A DNA stretch of 64,000 nt. Origin: Chrysemys picta bellii (Eukaryota; Chordata; Testudines; Emydidae). Shown here in pieces: positions 34,048 to 44,960 of this stretch (position 1 is its first letter; each line of letters begins with the position of its first letter). The stretch lies in the NCBI RefSeq assembly GCF_011386835.1, contig NC_088796.1, positions 83,969,468 to 84,033,467 of the forward strand, read 5' to 3'. The translations under genes and the position numbers were made by a program. Below the pieces are notes generated by a model, which saw nothing but the letters and a program-made list of their open reading frames with translations, did no database searches and was not told where the DNA came from.

Positions 34048-35019
34048 GTGGTCCCAGTGAAATCAACGTGACTACTCTCATACGTAAAATTAAAGCTGTA
34101 TGTGTTTAGAGGAAAGGTAATGCTTATACATCATCATCCATTTAGATCTTATTGGAGGATCCATGTCAGACCACAAGCAGGTTATACGAGATTTTAACAG
34201 CATTCTGCAGGCAGTTGTTGAATTTAGGGAATTGTTTCCATCTTTTGGGACTAAATCATACCTTTAAACACAGCTCTGAAAAGGGATTGACGTGTAAACT
34301 GCACCACCCATTTCATTTCCATGGGAGGCATTGTACTTAAGGGCTACGCTTCTGAGGCACAGTTCCCTCTCTTCCCCTATGCTGTAGTGGGCAATAATTT
34401 GCTACTGGCCTACACCAGCAGCAGATTATAACAACTTCTGTATCCGTTTAGTTGTTCTGGTGAGTCTTTGCCTACCTACTCTTAGGAAGCTCAGGCAGTG
34501 AGGGAAGGGGTATTCTTACTCTCCTTTACTGCCTTGCAGGGGCATATAATCAAAGTTACAATCTAGCCCTTAGTTTTATTTGTAGAGTAGTAAAATTGAA
34601 ACACGAGTTTTTGGTTTGCTTTTGTTTGTTGCAGCCTGCTGCATTTGGCTGATGCTAAATTTGTTTTTCTTCTTTATAACAGTATTGTGTGGGGTGGGTT
34701 TTTTTTTTTTTTTTTTGGTCAGCTTTTCATTGCTCCTTACGTCCAGCACGATGCACCTGTACTAACTACAGAATAACTGGTACTAAGCATGTTAACTATA
34801 GATCCAGTTTTCAGTGGCAGCCTCTAAATTATCACATGCCAAATTTGGGTATTCAATAGGTATTTGTACATGTAATTCAAGTAATTAGGCACACAATTCC
34901 CAAATATTCAATTTGCAAATCCAAATGTGGGGTTTGTGTGCATGTTTCCAGACCAAGTTTTAAATTTGTCCTTATGATAATAACAGGGATGAAGGTGAAT
35001 TCCTTTTTTTAAATTCCAC
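34048..35019. other. Unassigned intronic DNA
   Basis: Non-coding; a T18-like run at 34699-34716 and no recognised repeat. Confidence 0.45.
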
Positions 35020-35290
35020 TATTGCCACCTCCTAATCTTTGAAAAATCGTGAGCCAGGACTCAAAAAAAAATCATGAGATTGGCTTTAAAATCATGACAT
35101 TAAAATATATTTTGGATTCTTTTTGTGTTTTTGAGTCTTTAGGGTTCATGTTTTCAAGTTTTTCTCAGCAACCATGAGAACTAGAAACTTACATGAGATT
35201 CTCAGCTTTCATTTAAAGAAAAATTTAATCACATGACTCCAGGTGCTGGAGCTTTTCGAAAAACACCAGAAGGGTGGCAACTCAGTTTTG
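35020..35290. repeat. Old non-autonomous DNA element-like repeat
   Basis: Contains ATCATGAGATTGGC, AACCATGAGAACTAG and CATGAGATTCTCAG units, with TTGCCACC near the left end and GGTGGCAA at the right end (35274-35281). This fits the reptile repeats with CTCATGATTTT-like interiors. No duplication identified. Confidence 0.4.
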
Positions 35291-36354
35291 TTTTCTGAAT
35301 TCAAAAACTTGGGTAGGGGACAAGGCAGAATTAAAAAAGAACTACTTTGATCTCAGAGATTAATTTTTCTAATATTCTACAACCCTTTTGTGGCCAATCT
35401 GTAGTCTTCGCTTTTGCTTGAATGGTAAGACTGTCTACAGTTAAGTAAACCCTGTGTTTCTTGCTCAGTCCAAATTCCCATTGAGCTTATTGGTTCTGAT
35501 CTAGTGTCTATGGACCTGATATAAAGGTTATTGAAGTCAATGGAAAGATGGCCACTGAGTTTGGATCAGGCCCTATGGGCAGAAATCATAGATGACAGCC
35601 CATAATGGTAATGTTGTTTTTATTCCATCAATCAGAGATTATTACTCACCAGGTACTTTGCTAGCAACCATTTAGGTCAAAAGCAAAGCATACATAGACT
35701 TCATTATTGCAGGATCAGGCCCCCAGTGAGAACTTTTGATCTCTAGATTCACAAAATGCTGTAGAAGTTTCAGCATGTTTCTTCATATTTATGATTCTTT
35801 TATACAGTCTCAATTATGTATGTTTAAAGAAAGGTCAGTATGAAATCCTGCTGATTATTTACAATATAAACTACCCAAATAAAACTAACTAGTTTAGGTG
35901 GCAAATCTGCACCCAGATGCCCTTTTTTTCCCCTTTGGAAATTAGATTTTTGATTACTTTCGCTACATTCAGATAACATCACAATCACAAGAGCAATTCT
36001 GTGCAGGTTATTTAAATATCTGTTGCTAAAGATTAAAAGAGGCACAGCCCTCCACTTATATGGGCATTCGTGCAGAGTCTCTTCCTTTCCTCCGTACTAC
36101 TCAAGGACCTATGCCCTTGTCCCCTGGCAACATACCCCATTGAAGAGCCTACTTCAATTGGCAGACTACCTATACCCTATTCTCACTCCATTTTAAGGCA
36201 TAGAGTGGAAGCTAATGCTGAAAATGTCAGTGTTAAATCCTGCTGACATTTCCAGTGGAAACACTGCAGGTTTGCCAGAAGATGGTATCACACAGTGCAG
36301 GTATCTCCCCAACGCTTCCCTTTTTTCAAAACTGACACAGCCTATCCTGTCCAT
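35291..36354. other. Unassigned intronic DNA
   Basis: Includes a palindromic relic at about 35490-35575 (TTGAAGTCAATGG core, ending TTGGATCAGGCCC). Otherwise nothing recognised. Confidence 0.45.
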
Positions 36355-36643
36355 GCTTTTCCTCTCCTGGAATTGACACCTCCTCGTCTCTTATTGGGAG
36401 TGGACTACATCCACCCTGATTGAATTGGCCCTGTCAACACTGGTTCTCCACTTGCGAAGTAACTCCCTGCTCTCCATGTGTCAGTATATAATGCCTGCAT
36501 CTGTAACTTTCACTCTATGCATCCGAAGAAGTGAGGTTTTTACCCATGAAAGCTTATGCCCAAATAAATCTGTTAGTCTTTAAGGTGCCACCAGACTCCT
36601 TGTTGTTTTTGTAGATACAGACTAACACGGCTACCCCCTGATA
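36355..36643 (+). mobile_element. PLE tail, long 3' fragment
   Basis: Extends about 165 bp further upstream than the short copies (CCTCGTCTCTTATTGGGAGT, then CTCTCCATGTGTCAGTATAT). It then shows the hammerhead-like module (36519-36559: box CCGAAGA, GTGAGG/ACCCAT, GAAA, GCTT, ATGC) and the full end GACTAACACGGCTACCCCC. This shows that the short copies are the downstream part of a longer tail. Confidence 0.75.
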
Positions 36644-36776
36644 TCGTGTCCATGGAGAATCAACTGCATGATGTGACCAGGGAATGAATTTCAGAGGTTT
36701 GAAGGAGAGTAGGTTGGCACTGCTCCTACTTCCAGCCATTCCAGCCAGATCTAGTGTAGATTCTATTCATTCTGTG

Positions 36777-36929
36777 TTTCAGAGTAGCAGCCGTGTTAGT
36801 CTGTATCCGCAAAAAGAACAGGAGTACTTGTGGCACATATGCATCCGAAGAAGTGGGCTGTAGTCCACGAAAGCTTATGCTCTAATAAATTTGTTAGTCT
36901 CTAAGGTGCCACAAGTACTCCTGTTCTTT
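36777..36929 (+). mobile_element. Fold-back PLE tail with 12-bp duplication
   Basis: 153 bp flanked by ATTCATTCTGTG (36765-36776 and 36930-36941). The left 60 bp are an antisense terminus (CAGAGTAGCAGCCGTGTTAG to TTGTGGCAC). The right part is the sense module and tail. Arms of 24 bp (36813-36836 and 36906-36929) are perfectly complementary. The hammerhead-like module is at 36841-36880. Confidence 0.9.
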
Positions 36930-36941
36930 ATTCATTCTGTG

Positions 36942-37989
36942 GGGTTGAAGATCTGATCTGGCCCAGTATAACCAATTTGCATGTGTCAGTTTGCTATGGC
37001 TTAATATCTGACTCACTATTTGGAAAGTTTACTTTATAAGGCGCCTAAAGGAATTAGGCCCCCAAATCCCACTGAAAGTCAATGGGAGTTAGGTGCCTAA
37101 CTTCATCAGCCTGCTTTAAGAATCCCAGCCAACACTGAAATGTATATAGTGAAATCAGCGTAAAGATTTAAAGGTCCCTACCTGCACAGCAAACAAGATA
37201 CATTAAGATAAAGGGCAGTGAAAGACAAGGAACAGATCCAAAGATGATAATGTAAGAGATGATAAGAAAATTGTTAAAAATCTCTTCCCCTTGACACCAT
37301 TACATTTATACTTGCACAGAAGTTAGGTTTTTTTGTTTGTTTTTTCATTTTAAATCAAATCTGGGAAATACATTAAATTATACAAATCCAGGAAGTAAGA
37401 AAAACAAGAACAAAAAAGAAAATAAATCCTGTCTGTTCCCTGAAGGTCTTCTAAATGCCGTACACTGTATAGTATGCATGCTGCATGTATCTCGATGCTG
37501 ATCTGCTTTTATTACCCTTTTATTTGTTAGTACAGAATTATATACCAAGAAATGCCTTTATTGTTTGTAAAGTGTAACATCTTCACTATCTCCGACGCCA
37601 TATCACCACAATAAGGTAATTGTAAAAAGCAAAACTCTTCTTGTTGACTTGCACAGGAACCTGTTAAGCAGCAACAGGTATTGTAGTCCAAGCATTTTAA
37701 ATAGATCCTTTTCTCTTCACCTCCTCAGAAACCCGAATGACTCACAGTGAGGGCAGATGCCATGTTTTATAGTAAAATAAGACATCAGCCATTTTAACTT
37801 AATACTATCTAAAATCTAAGCAGCAGTCAGGAGAAAAGATCAAACAATTAAAGTGCATGTCTGTGAGCCTCCTTCTAAAAAAAAGTTATTAAATGAAGAA
37901 TTGTGTTGCAAGCACTATACAATGTAGTTGTTAAAACAGTGACAGCTTGATGTGTTCAGTACCAGAACCCAGGTCTTCTAAGACTTGAA
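36942..37989. other. Unassigned intronic DNA
   Basis: Palindromic relic at about 37037-37130 (GGCGCCTAAAGGAATTAGGC / GTTAGGTGCCTAACTT, with a CACTGAAAGTCAATGGG core). The rest is AT-rich, nothing recognised. Confidence 0.45.
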
Positions 37990-38157
37990 TCATAGAATAA
38001 CAGGGTTGGAAGGGACCTCAGGAAGTTATATAGTCCAACCCCTTGCTCAAAGTAGGACCAATCCCCAATTAAATCCCCTAAATGGCCATTTTAAGGATTG
38101 AATTTACAACCCAGGGTTTAGTAGGCCAGTGCTCAAACCTCTGAGCTATCCCTCCTC
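37990..38157 (-). mobile_element. Cry SINE, minus strand
   Basis: Read on the minus strand it starts with GGAGGGATAGCTCAGAGG (box A region of a tRNA-like head), has a box-B-like GGGTTGTAAATTCAATC, a middle ending GGACTATAT, and the CR1-type tail ACTTCCTGAGGTCCCTTCCA. The tRNA-Lys-like head plus CR1 tail is the Cry SINE of turtles. No intact tRNA fold, so not a tRNA gene. Confidence 0.85.
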
Positions 38158-38520
38158 TCTTCCCTTAATTCACAGTGCTCTATCCACTAGGCTACAGTGC
38201 TCTCAGTTTTCTTATCCTGCTAGAGTGGTTTTATTGTAAATGAGAATCAAGCCCAAAGATATTCTCATGGCAGACAAGGAAAAGCTAAATACTTCTAGTG
38301 TTTGACTGAAATCTGAATTAGATTTGGGCCCAGGATAGATAACTTCTCCTAACTGTTATTTATTTTAATTTATTTAATTTGTGTTAAGATCAGTTTTATT
38401 TGCACATCTCTGCGTGTGTGCGTGCATGCGTACGTGTGCTTACGTGTACTGAAAGCACTGATATTGGTGTAAGAGCTGGTGACAGTTCTAACACATCGAA
38501 AAAGACAAGAAGGCAAGTTC
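38158..38520. other. Unassigned intronic DNA
   Basis: 38163-38205 has a tRNA-like scrap (GTGCTCTATCCACTAGGC). 38406-38450 is an alternating purine-pyrimidine tract (TGTGTGCGTGCATGCGTACG). Nothing else seen. Confidence 0.45.
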
Positions 38521-39205
38521 ACCTCAGCCAGGGTGGATTTGATTGAAATCAAATTGATTTAAATCCTGAATTAAATCACTAGTCAGGAAGACTCGATTTA
38601 ATCATGGATTTCTACATAAAAGTGCATTCTTGTTGGTTGTTATAACCTTAATACATATTCATCACAACTCAGAGATAGATATAGGTTTCATTTTTAGAAG
38701 GTACAGACTATACATTTTTAAAGTGATTTATTTTGTAAACTTTCAGATTAGTTTTACAGCTATATCAGAAAATGAATGATGGTTGGTTATTTCATTTACC
38801 AAAGGTAATTGAAGCAGATACTTATGAAATCATTGGGAGGTGAACTATCTCCAGTTCAACAGGTTAATCATTAATATTTTGGGGATTTTCTTGCCATGTA
38901 TTAGAAGGAGAACATCACCAGACACACATGTAAATTGTTTTATTTACCGTAACTAAAACGACAACGTTATGTATTCTGGATTTTTTTCTTTAACCGCAAA
39001 CATATAATAATTTAACAAAACAAGCATATGAATTTTTGAATTTAGTTAAACATTCAAGTTTTTTTATATCAGGTTTGTTTTTGTTAAAATTGTTTTTAAC
39101 TAAAATAGTTAAATGAAATCTTTAAAAAAAACAACACAAAAATTAAATCGACTATGTCAGCCGGGTCAACATGAGAAACTTAAAATACTGGCTTCTGCAG
39201 CTAAC

Positions 39206-40823
39206 TCAGTCATCTTCACCTTCATTTTCCTGTTTGTTCATAATCTGGAAAAGAAAAACAAGCTTTCCTGCTTTTTCAGGTCCCAAACGATTTCTCAATT
39301 TGGAATGAATTAGTCCAAAGGAAGAAAATATTCTTTCTACACCGGAAGAAGAAGCTATTGCTTTTAAAACTGAGATTATCACTTCAACAGTCTCTGAATC
39401 CAAGTGCTTAAGTGACTTCCATCAGTTCACTGGTGTGACTTTCTTTAAAACATCATCAGCAAACATATATTTCTTGAATGGTTCACCCTTAGCTCTGAAG
39501 TTTATTATAGTTGGCATTATGGAGGGATGATTGCTGGATGTCCATGTCATAGACAACTCCTCTTCTTCAGCAGTTAAGGTTTGAGCCTGGTATCGAGTAC
39601 TGAGAAAATTTGCAAGAAAATGAGCTAGAGATAGTGCTTGTCCCATTCGTTTTTTTAATGCTTGTAATTTAACTCTGTCACTGCATATTTCTCTTTTTAA
39701 GATCTCACTCCGTTCCTTCCAAATTTCAACAGCGTCAGCAAAAAAACAGCTATTTCCCTGCATTTTGTTCAAGGCTACTGAAATAGGTTTCAGGGTACTC
39801 AGCATGTGTTCAACATTTCTCTTAAGCCCAATGTTGAGAACTTTGGCTGTGACAGTGTCATCTATTTTTTCATGATTTTGTTCACAAACTGTCATCAGAT
39901 TAGGCCGGTTCTTGATATAGTGCTCAAAATAGTCCACTACTGAGTTCCATCGCACGTCTTGTGGGAGAGTTAGCTTGGTTCCTCCCACTTTTTTCAGAGC
40001 AGCTGCTGCAAAGTGGTTGTTTCGGAAGTATTTTGCAATTTCAACAACATTAACTTTTATTTCTGGAACACTAAAGTCTTTGGCTAGGAGGTGCACCAAA
40101 TGAGCACTATTAGCTTGGGACTCTCTGCACTCTCTTCTAAATATCTTCTCATCTTGGATACATTTGCAGCATTGTCTGTGACCAAGCTGCATACTAGACA
40201 TTTGAATTTTTTTTCAGTTTGTTATATCTTTTACTGTTACCTCTTGTAAGTATTCTGCTGTGTGTGCATTTCCTGATGTATCAATTGTTTCTGTAAGGAA
40301 GACATTCCTTTCTTCAGTTGTCAGACAAGCACATACAACCGGATCATTGTGGACATTACTCCACCCATCAAGATTCAGGTTAACAATTTCACCCTCTAGA
40401 CCTTTTGCACACTGCTCAATTTCTCTTTCATACACTTTATCCAGCAATTTGCCTGCGACATCTGTTCTGTTGGGTGGATTGTATCCTGGTCTTAATGACT
40501 GAACCATGTTAATGAAGTTTGGGTTCTCAATCATACGGAAAGGAGAGTTTGTTGCATAAACAAACCAGGCAATTTTTTCATCAATTACCTCTTTTTGTAA
40601 TCTGCTGGTTCTTATCACAAACTTATCTATGGTTGTTTCTGGATGATAGAGATGTTTTTTTTTTTCTTTTTGCTACAAGTGATATACTGTGGCTGTGTGA
40701 CATACATGATGTGACTGAAACGCTATCATTGGCAGATAACTCTGAAACTATAGAAAATGATGGTGATCTTGAAGGTCGATAGTCTTCAGAATCCTGTATG
40801 TTGAGATGGATTCTCCTAAACAA
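39206..40823 (-). pseudogene. hAT transposase pseudogene
   Basis: Runs from about 40823 down to 39206. First block 40618-40214: LDGWSNVHNDPVVCACLTTE, holding the probable first catalytic Asp. Next, in a shifted frame, LVTDNAANVSKMRRYL at about 40180-40135, the second Asp motif. Then 40201-39422 reads PQDVRWNSVVDYFEHYI, the hAT RW motif. The last block reads GVERIFSSFGLIHSKLRNRL, the hATC region. Visible lesions: a stop at about 40211, two frame changes around the second Asp motif, and TGA in place of a tryptophan codon at about 39418-39420, just before WKSLKHLDSETVEV. Confidence 0.85.
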
Positions 40824-40977
40824 AATAAGTCAATGCAGTTATTTAATTATTATTACCATACTGCTCGTTTAGTATTACTCACTGCATTCACTGACATTCA
40901 GTACTACTTTAAAGGTGAAATTGTAAAAGGAAGAACTGCCTATTTCAGCTATTTATTTTTTATCACAACTGCATGAT

Positions 40978-41238
40978 TTTCAGCGGCACTCTCACTGCCT
41001 GGGTCCTGGCCACCGGTCCGGGGAGCTCTGCATTTTAATTTAATTTTAAATGAAGCTTCTTAAACATTTTAAAAACCTTATTTACTTTACATACAACAAT
41101 AGTTTAGTTATATATTATAGACTTATAGAAAGAGACCTTCTAAAAAGGTTAAAATGTATTACTGGCACGCGAAACCTTAAAGCAGAGTGAATAAATGAAG
41201 ACTCGGCACACCACTTCTGAAAGGTTGCTGACCCCTGT
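40978..41238 (-). mobile_element. Nested non-autonomous hAT-like element
   Basis: On the minus strand it begins CAGGGGTCAGCAACCTTTCA, then GAAGTGGTGTGCCGAGTCTT, a terminal sequence typical of a reptile non-autonomous hAT-like family (recalled). It runs to about CACTCTCACTGCCTGGGTCC on the plus strand, where it is truncated. It interrupts the dead hAT. Confidence 0.6.
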
Positions 41239-41579
41239 TCTAGACTAAGCACTGAGTCCCATTGGGTAGATAGAAAGATTAACCTAAATAATCTGTACAG
41301 AAGCTCCTGGAACCCCATAAGATTGGGTCCCTAATCCATGAACTATTGGAACTCATTTACAAAACTTTTTTTAAACATTACATGAATATATTGTCTCATA
41401 CTATAGAAGTAGAATTTATAATCCCTATTCCATTATGAGGTATCTTTGAACTATAATGTATCTTAATTAAAACTATCTTTAGATAGGTTTTTTTCCCCTC
41501 AAAAAGCATTTTATCAAAAAAATCCATTTTTTTAATTTAAAAAAAAACACCATTGATTTTTATCCACCCTGACCCCAGT

Positions 41580-42400
41580 GTAAACTGGTTTAACGCCATT
41601 GAATTTAATAGGGTTTCAACAGCTTACACTAGCAGAGAATTTGGCCCAAGATATACAGCCAAGTTGTTGTGATGTGGAACTAAACTTTTTGACTGCCCTA
41701 CATGAGTAATACATTTAAAAAGTGTGCTCGCTAACAATTTTTGTTTTTGCCCAGTGAAAAAAACTGACAAGAATTTTGCAAACCATCTGAAGTATGAGTA
41801 CAGGTTGGATTTACTATCTACATTTGAGCTGCATCTATTCTGGCACTTTCAGGATCCAAAATTCATTATGACCTTTGAAGCTACATTGAAAGTAAAAGTG
41901 GGAGAGGTTGTAGCACAGATAGGACTCAGGCATTTTGCCACTGTATTGTCTGATGATGTTCAGAATAACAAGTTTAGATTAGAGCAAATTCCATCTTTTT
42001 TGTTTTGTCTTTGTTCATCGTCTAGCACAATAGGGTCCAGGTCCATGAATAGGGCTGCCCGGTTCTGCGGCAATACTAATACTAAATAAATCTAGATATA
42101 CTGCACACTTTTGTGGTTTAACATATGTCATTAAGATCTTCTATTGTAGCAAAATGTTTTGGTTGCAGAAGCTTTTGCATGTTCATATTAAAGGATTTCT
42201 GATGCGTGACACAAGCTGCTAGAACTAATCTGCACAGTGCTTTTAAGAAAATGTATCTTGTCAGAGATGGTTGGTGGGCAACAAAATACTCTGACAACTG
42301 TGGCAGAGTAGTTCATCTTATTTAAGTATGCATTAATGAAGAATAAACAATACATTGCTGATACAGTATTACATAGTGCATATTTTTTACATTCACACTC
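41580..42400. other. Intronic DNA with old LINE/SINE tail
   Basis: 42000-42095 carries TCTAGCACAATAGGGTCCAG and CAATACTAATACTAAATAAA, the same old tail family as 10809-10945. The frame 41724-42089 has no recognised domain. Confidence 0.45.
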
Positions 42401-42412
42401 CTTGATAATCAG

Positions 42413-42507
42413 GCATCCGAAGAAGTGGGCTGTAGTTCACGAAAGCTTATGCTCTAATAAATTTGTTAGTCTCTAAGGTGCCACAAGTACTCCTGTTCTT
42501 CTTTTTG
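42413..42507 (+). mobile_element. Short PLE-tail insertion with 12-bp duplication
   Basis: 95 bp flanked by CTTGATAATCAG (42401-42412 and 42508-42519). It starts exactly at GCAT of the hammerhead-like module (42413-42452: CCGAAGA, GTGGGC/GTTCAC, GAAA, GCTT, ATGC). It continues TAATAAATTTGTTAGTCTCT and ends CTTCTTTTTG, short of the family terminus. Confidence 0.9.
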
Positions 42508-42519
42508 CTTGATAATCAG

Positions 42520-43864
42520 AGTGACTTGAAAATTGCATCAGAAATTTGGCACACTAAAGTGTTTTGCATGTGCAGTTTTCCACAGGTGATATTTGTGTAG
42601 AAAAACTTGGATGCATGATGCAAAATGCATTTGCTTACATAAAATAAAATAGGTAGATCTATAACTGTCCAATATGTGCATGTCAAAATCTACACTAAGT
42701 TTTTGCATGCAAAAATGGGTGAAAAAATGCACAAACAAAAGTTTGCATATGCAAAATTGTGAGTGCAGTTATAGAGGCAGCTAGTGAAATTGTGACCCAT
42801 TGATTTTTTTGTACTGCATGTGTATTTTTGAGCTATAGTGATAGTGATTTTAATTCATGTACACAAACATAGGAAATACAAAAAGATTAGAATAGGGTTC
42901 TGAAGTGTTCAGGCCAAATTTATTTTGAACATGTATTTATCCACACTAATAAAGATTAGAAATTTTTCAGAACTGGGAGCTGAAATTTGCTTCTCAGCAG
43001 TACTTCATCTCTAACATGAAATGAAATGAAACCTTAGTGTTGACTTAGAGGAATTGCCCTTTAGGGATGAGACAAAATGTACTCTCCGTCATTAACTGAC
43101 TCCATGGCCTCTCTCTTTTAAGTGGTACTGAATTATCAGTATGTGTTAGTTTTGAGATGGTGTTAGACCATTTCACTGGGGACAAATCTAAAGCCACTAA
43201 CTCATTATAAAGACCTGAGGTTGTAGTTAGATTTGCAGAGATATACCAGTTGGTAAAGGGTCTCTGCAGTTCTTCTTGAGGTTTACTGGATAGCCCTTTT
43301 GTTCCCTGATGCCTCTGCTCGTGTGCTATGTAGTAACTTCCCTAACCAGTCTGTTCTCCCCTGTCCGCATCTGCTGACACAAGAAATGAAGGACAGGGTT
43401 TAATTTTCAGCAGTTAAGAGCACAGCCAGGTGTGGAAGAAATGGGTAAATAGCCTGACAACATGGGGGAAAATGTATTCAAATGTATGGTGAAAATATTC
43501 TACATCACTACACAACAATTCTTCTGGGACCTCTTCCCCCAGTAGATGAAAAGGTTCTACTGCATAAATCCTTTATGCCTGATTATTCATGAACCATATT
43601 ACCAGACATGAAAAGTGTTATTTATTGAGCATACAAAACTGCCATCTCCTGTTGACATTGAACTATGTGCTGTACCTATCCCTTTATTATCCAGTGCCCA
43701 GTTCTGTGAGGTGTGCTGTATTTCCTTTTAGGGGCTTTGCACTCTCTTCTCCCATTGAAGTCAGTGAGAGTTAGAGTCACTCAGTACCTTGCAAGAGGTG
43801 CTCACTTTCTCCAGTGCACACAATTTTACATGAATTGCCACCTACAGCGGAGGGACTGTACAGA
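42520..43864. other. Unassigned intronic DNA
   Basis: AT-rich; 42580-42760 contains scattered TGCAAAA/TTTTGCA motifs. No gene or repeat family recognised. Confidence 0.45.
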
Positions 43865-44960
43865 TTAGCTAAGTTCCATGGAAAAACCGAGAAATTTTGA
43901 GCATGGTTTTGCATCCCTGCCCATCCTGGCTAATAGCCACTGATGGACCTATCCTCCATGAACTTATCTAGTTGTTTTTTGAACCCTGTTATAGTCTTGG
44001 TGTTCACAACATCCCCTGGCAATGAGTTCCACAGGTTGACTGTGCATTGTGTGAAATACTTCCTTTAGTTTGTTTTAAACCTGCTGCCTATTAATTTCAT
44101 TTGGTGTTCCCTAGTTCTTGTGTTATGAGAAGAAGTAAATAACACTTCCTTATTTACTTTCTCCACACCAGTTGTGATTTTATAGACCTCTATCATATCC
44201 CCCCTTAGTCGTCTCTTTTCCAAACTGAAAAGTCCCAGTCTTATTAATCTGTCCTCAGATGGAAGTTGTTCCATACCCCTAATCATTTTCGTTGCCCTTT
44301 TCTGTACCTTTTCCAAGTCCAATATATCTTTTTTGAGATGGGACGATCAGATCTGCACACAGTATTCAAGATGTGGGCATACCATAGATTTATATAGAGG
44401 CAATATGATATTTTCTGTTTTATCTATCCCTTTCCAAATGATTCCCAACATTCTGTTAGCTTTTTTGACTGCCGCTGCACATTGAGTGAATGTTTTCAGA
44501 GAACTATCCACAATGATTCCAAGATCTCTTTCTTGAGTGATAAAAACTAATTTGGACCCCCATCATTTTATATGTATAGTTGGGATTATGTTTTCCAATG
44601 TGCATTACTTTGCATTTATCAGCATTGAATTTCATCTGCCATTTTGTTGCCCAGTCACCCAGTCTTGTGAGATCCCTTTGTAACTCTTTACAGTCGCTTT
44701 GGTCTTAATTATCTTGAGTAGTTTTGTATCGTCTGCAAATTTTGCCACCTTACTGTTTACTCCTTTTTCCAGATCATTTATGAATATGTTGAATAGGACT
44801 GGTCCCAATACAGACCCCTGGGGGATACCACTATTTACCTCTCTCCATTCTGAAAACTAACCATTTATACCTACCCTTTGTTTCCTTTTAACCAGTTACT
44901 GATCCATGAGAGGACCTTCCCTCTTTTCCCGTGACAGTTTATTTGCTTATTTTGATCCTC
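43865..44960 (-). mobile_element. CR1-like LINE fragment, minus strand
   Basis: Long antisense CR1. The minus-strand frame 44322-44065 reads LEKVQKRATKMIRGMEQLPS, then [20 protein letters not shown], the end of the CR1 RT. To the right of it, antisense RT sequence is visible (CCATTTTGTTGCCCAGTCAC, CAGACCCCTGGGGGATACCA, then ACTGATCCATGAGAGGACC). It is 5'-truncated, and the CR1 3' tail is missing at the left end. Confidence 0.8.

Larger units (their letters stand above)
38529..41571 (-). mobile_element. Full-length but dead hAT transposon
   Basis: 3,043 bp with ends CAGGGTGGATTTGATTG and TTTTTATCCACCCTG. Flanks are ACCTCAGC (38521-38528) and ACCCCAGT (41572-41579), an 8-bp duplication with two differences. 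The left end is rich in ATTTAAATC-type repeats. The transposase on the minus strand is broken. A second non-autonomous element (40978-41238) is nested near the right end. The flanking decay and stops show that it is far older than the hAT at 5665-8025. Confidence 0.85.

Noticed and set aside
42580..42760. Spaced TTTTGCA/TGCAAAA motifs as a CRISPR-like array
   Set aside because: Spacing is irregular and units are too short and diverged; no repeat-spacer structure.
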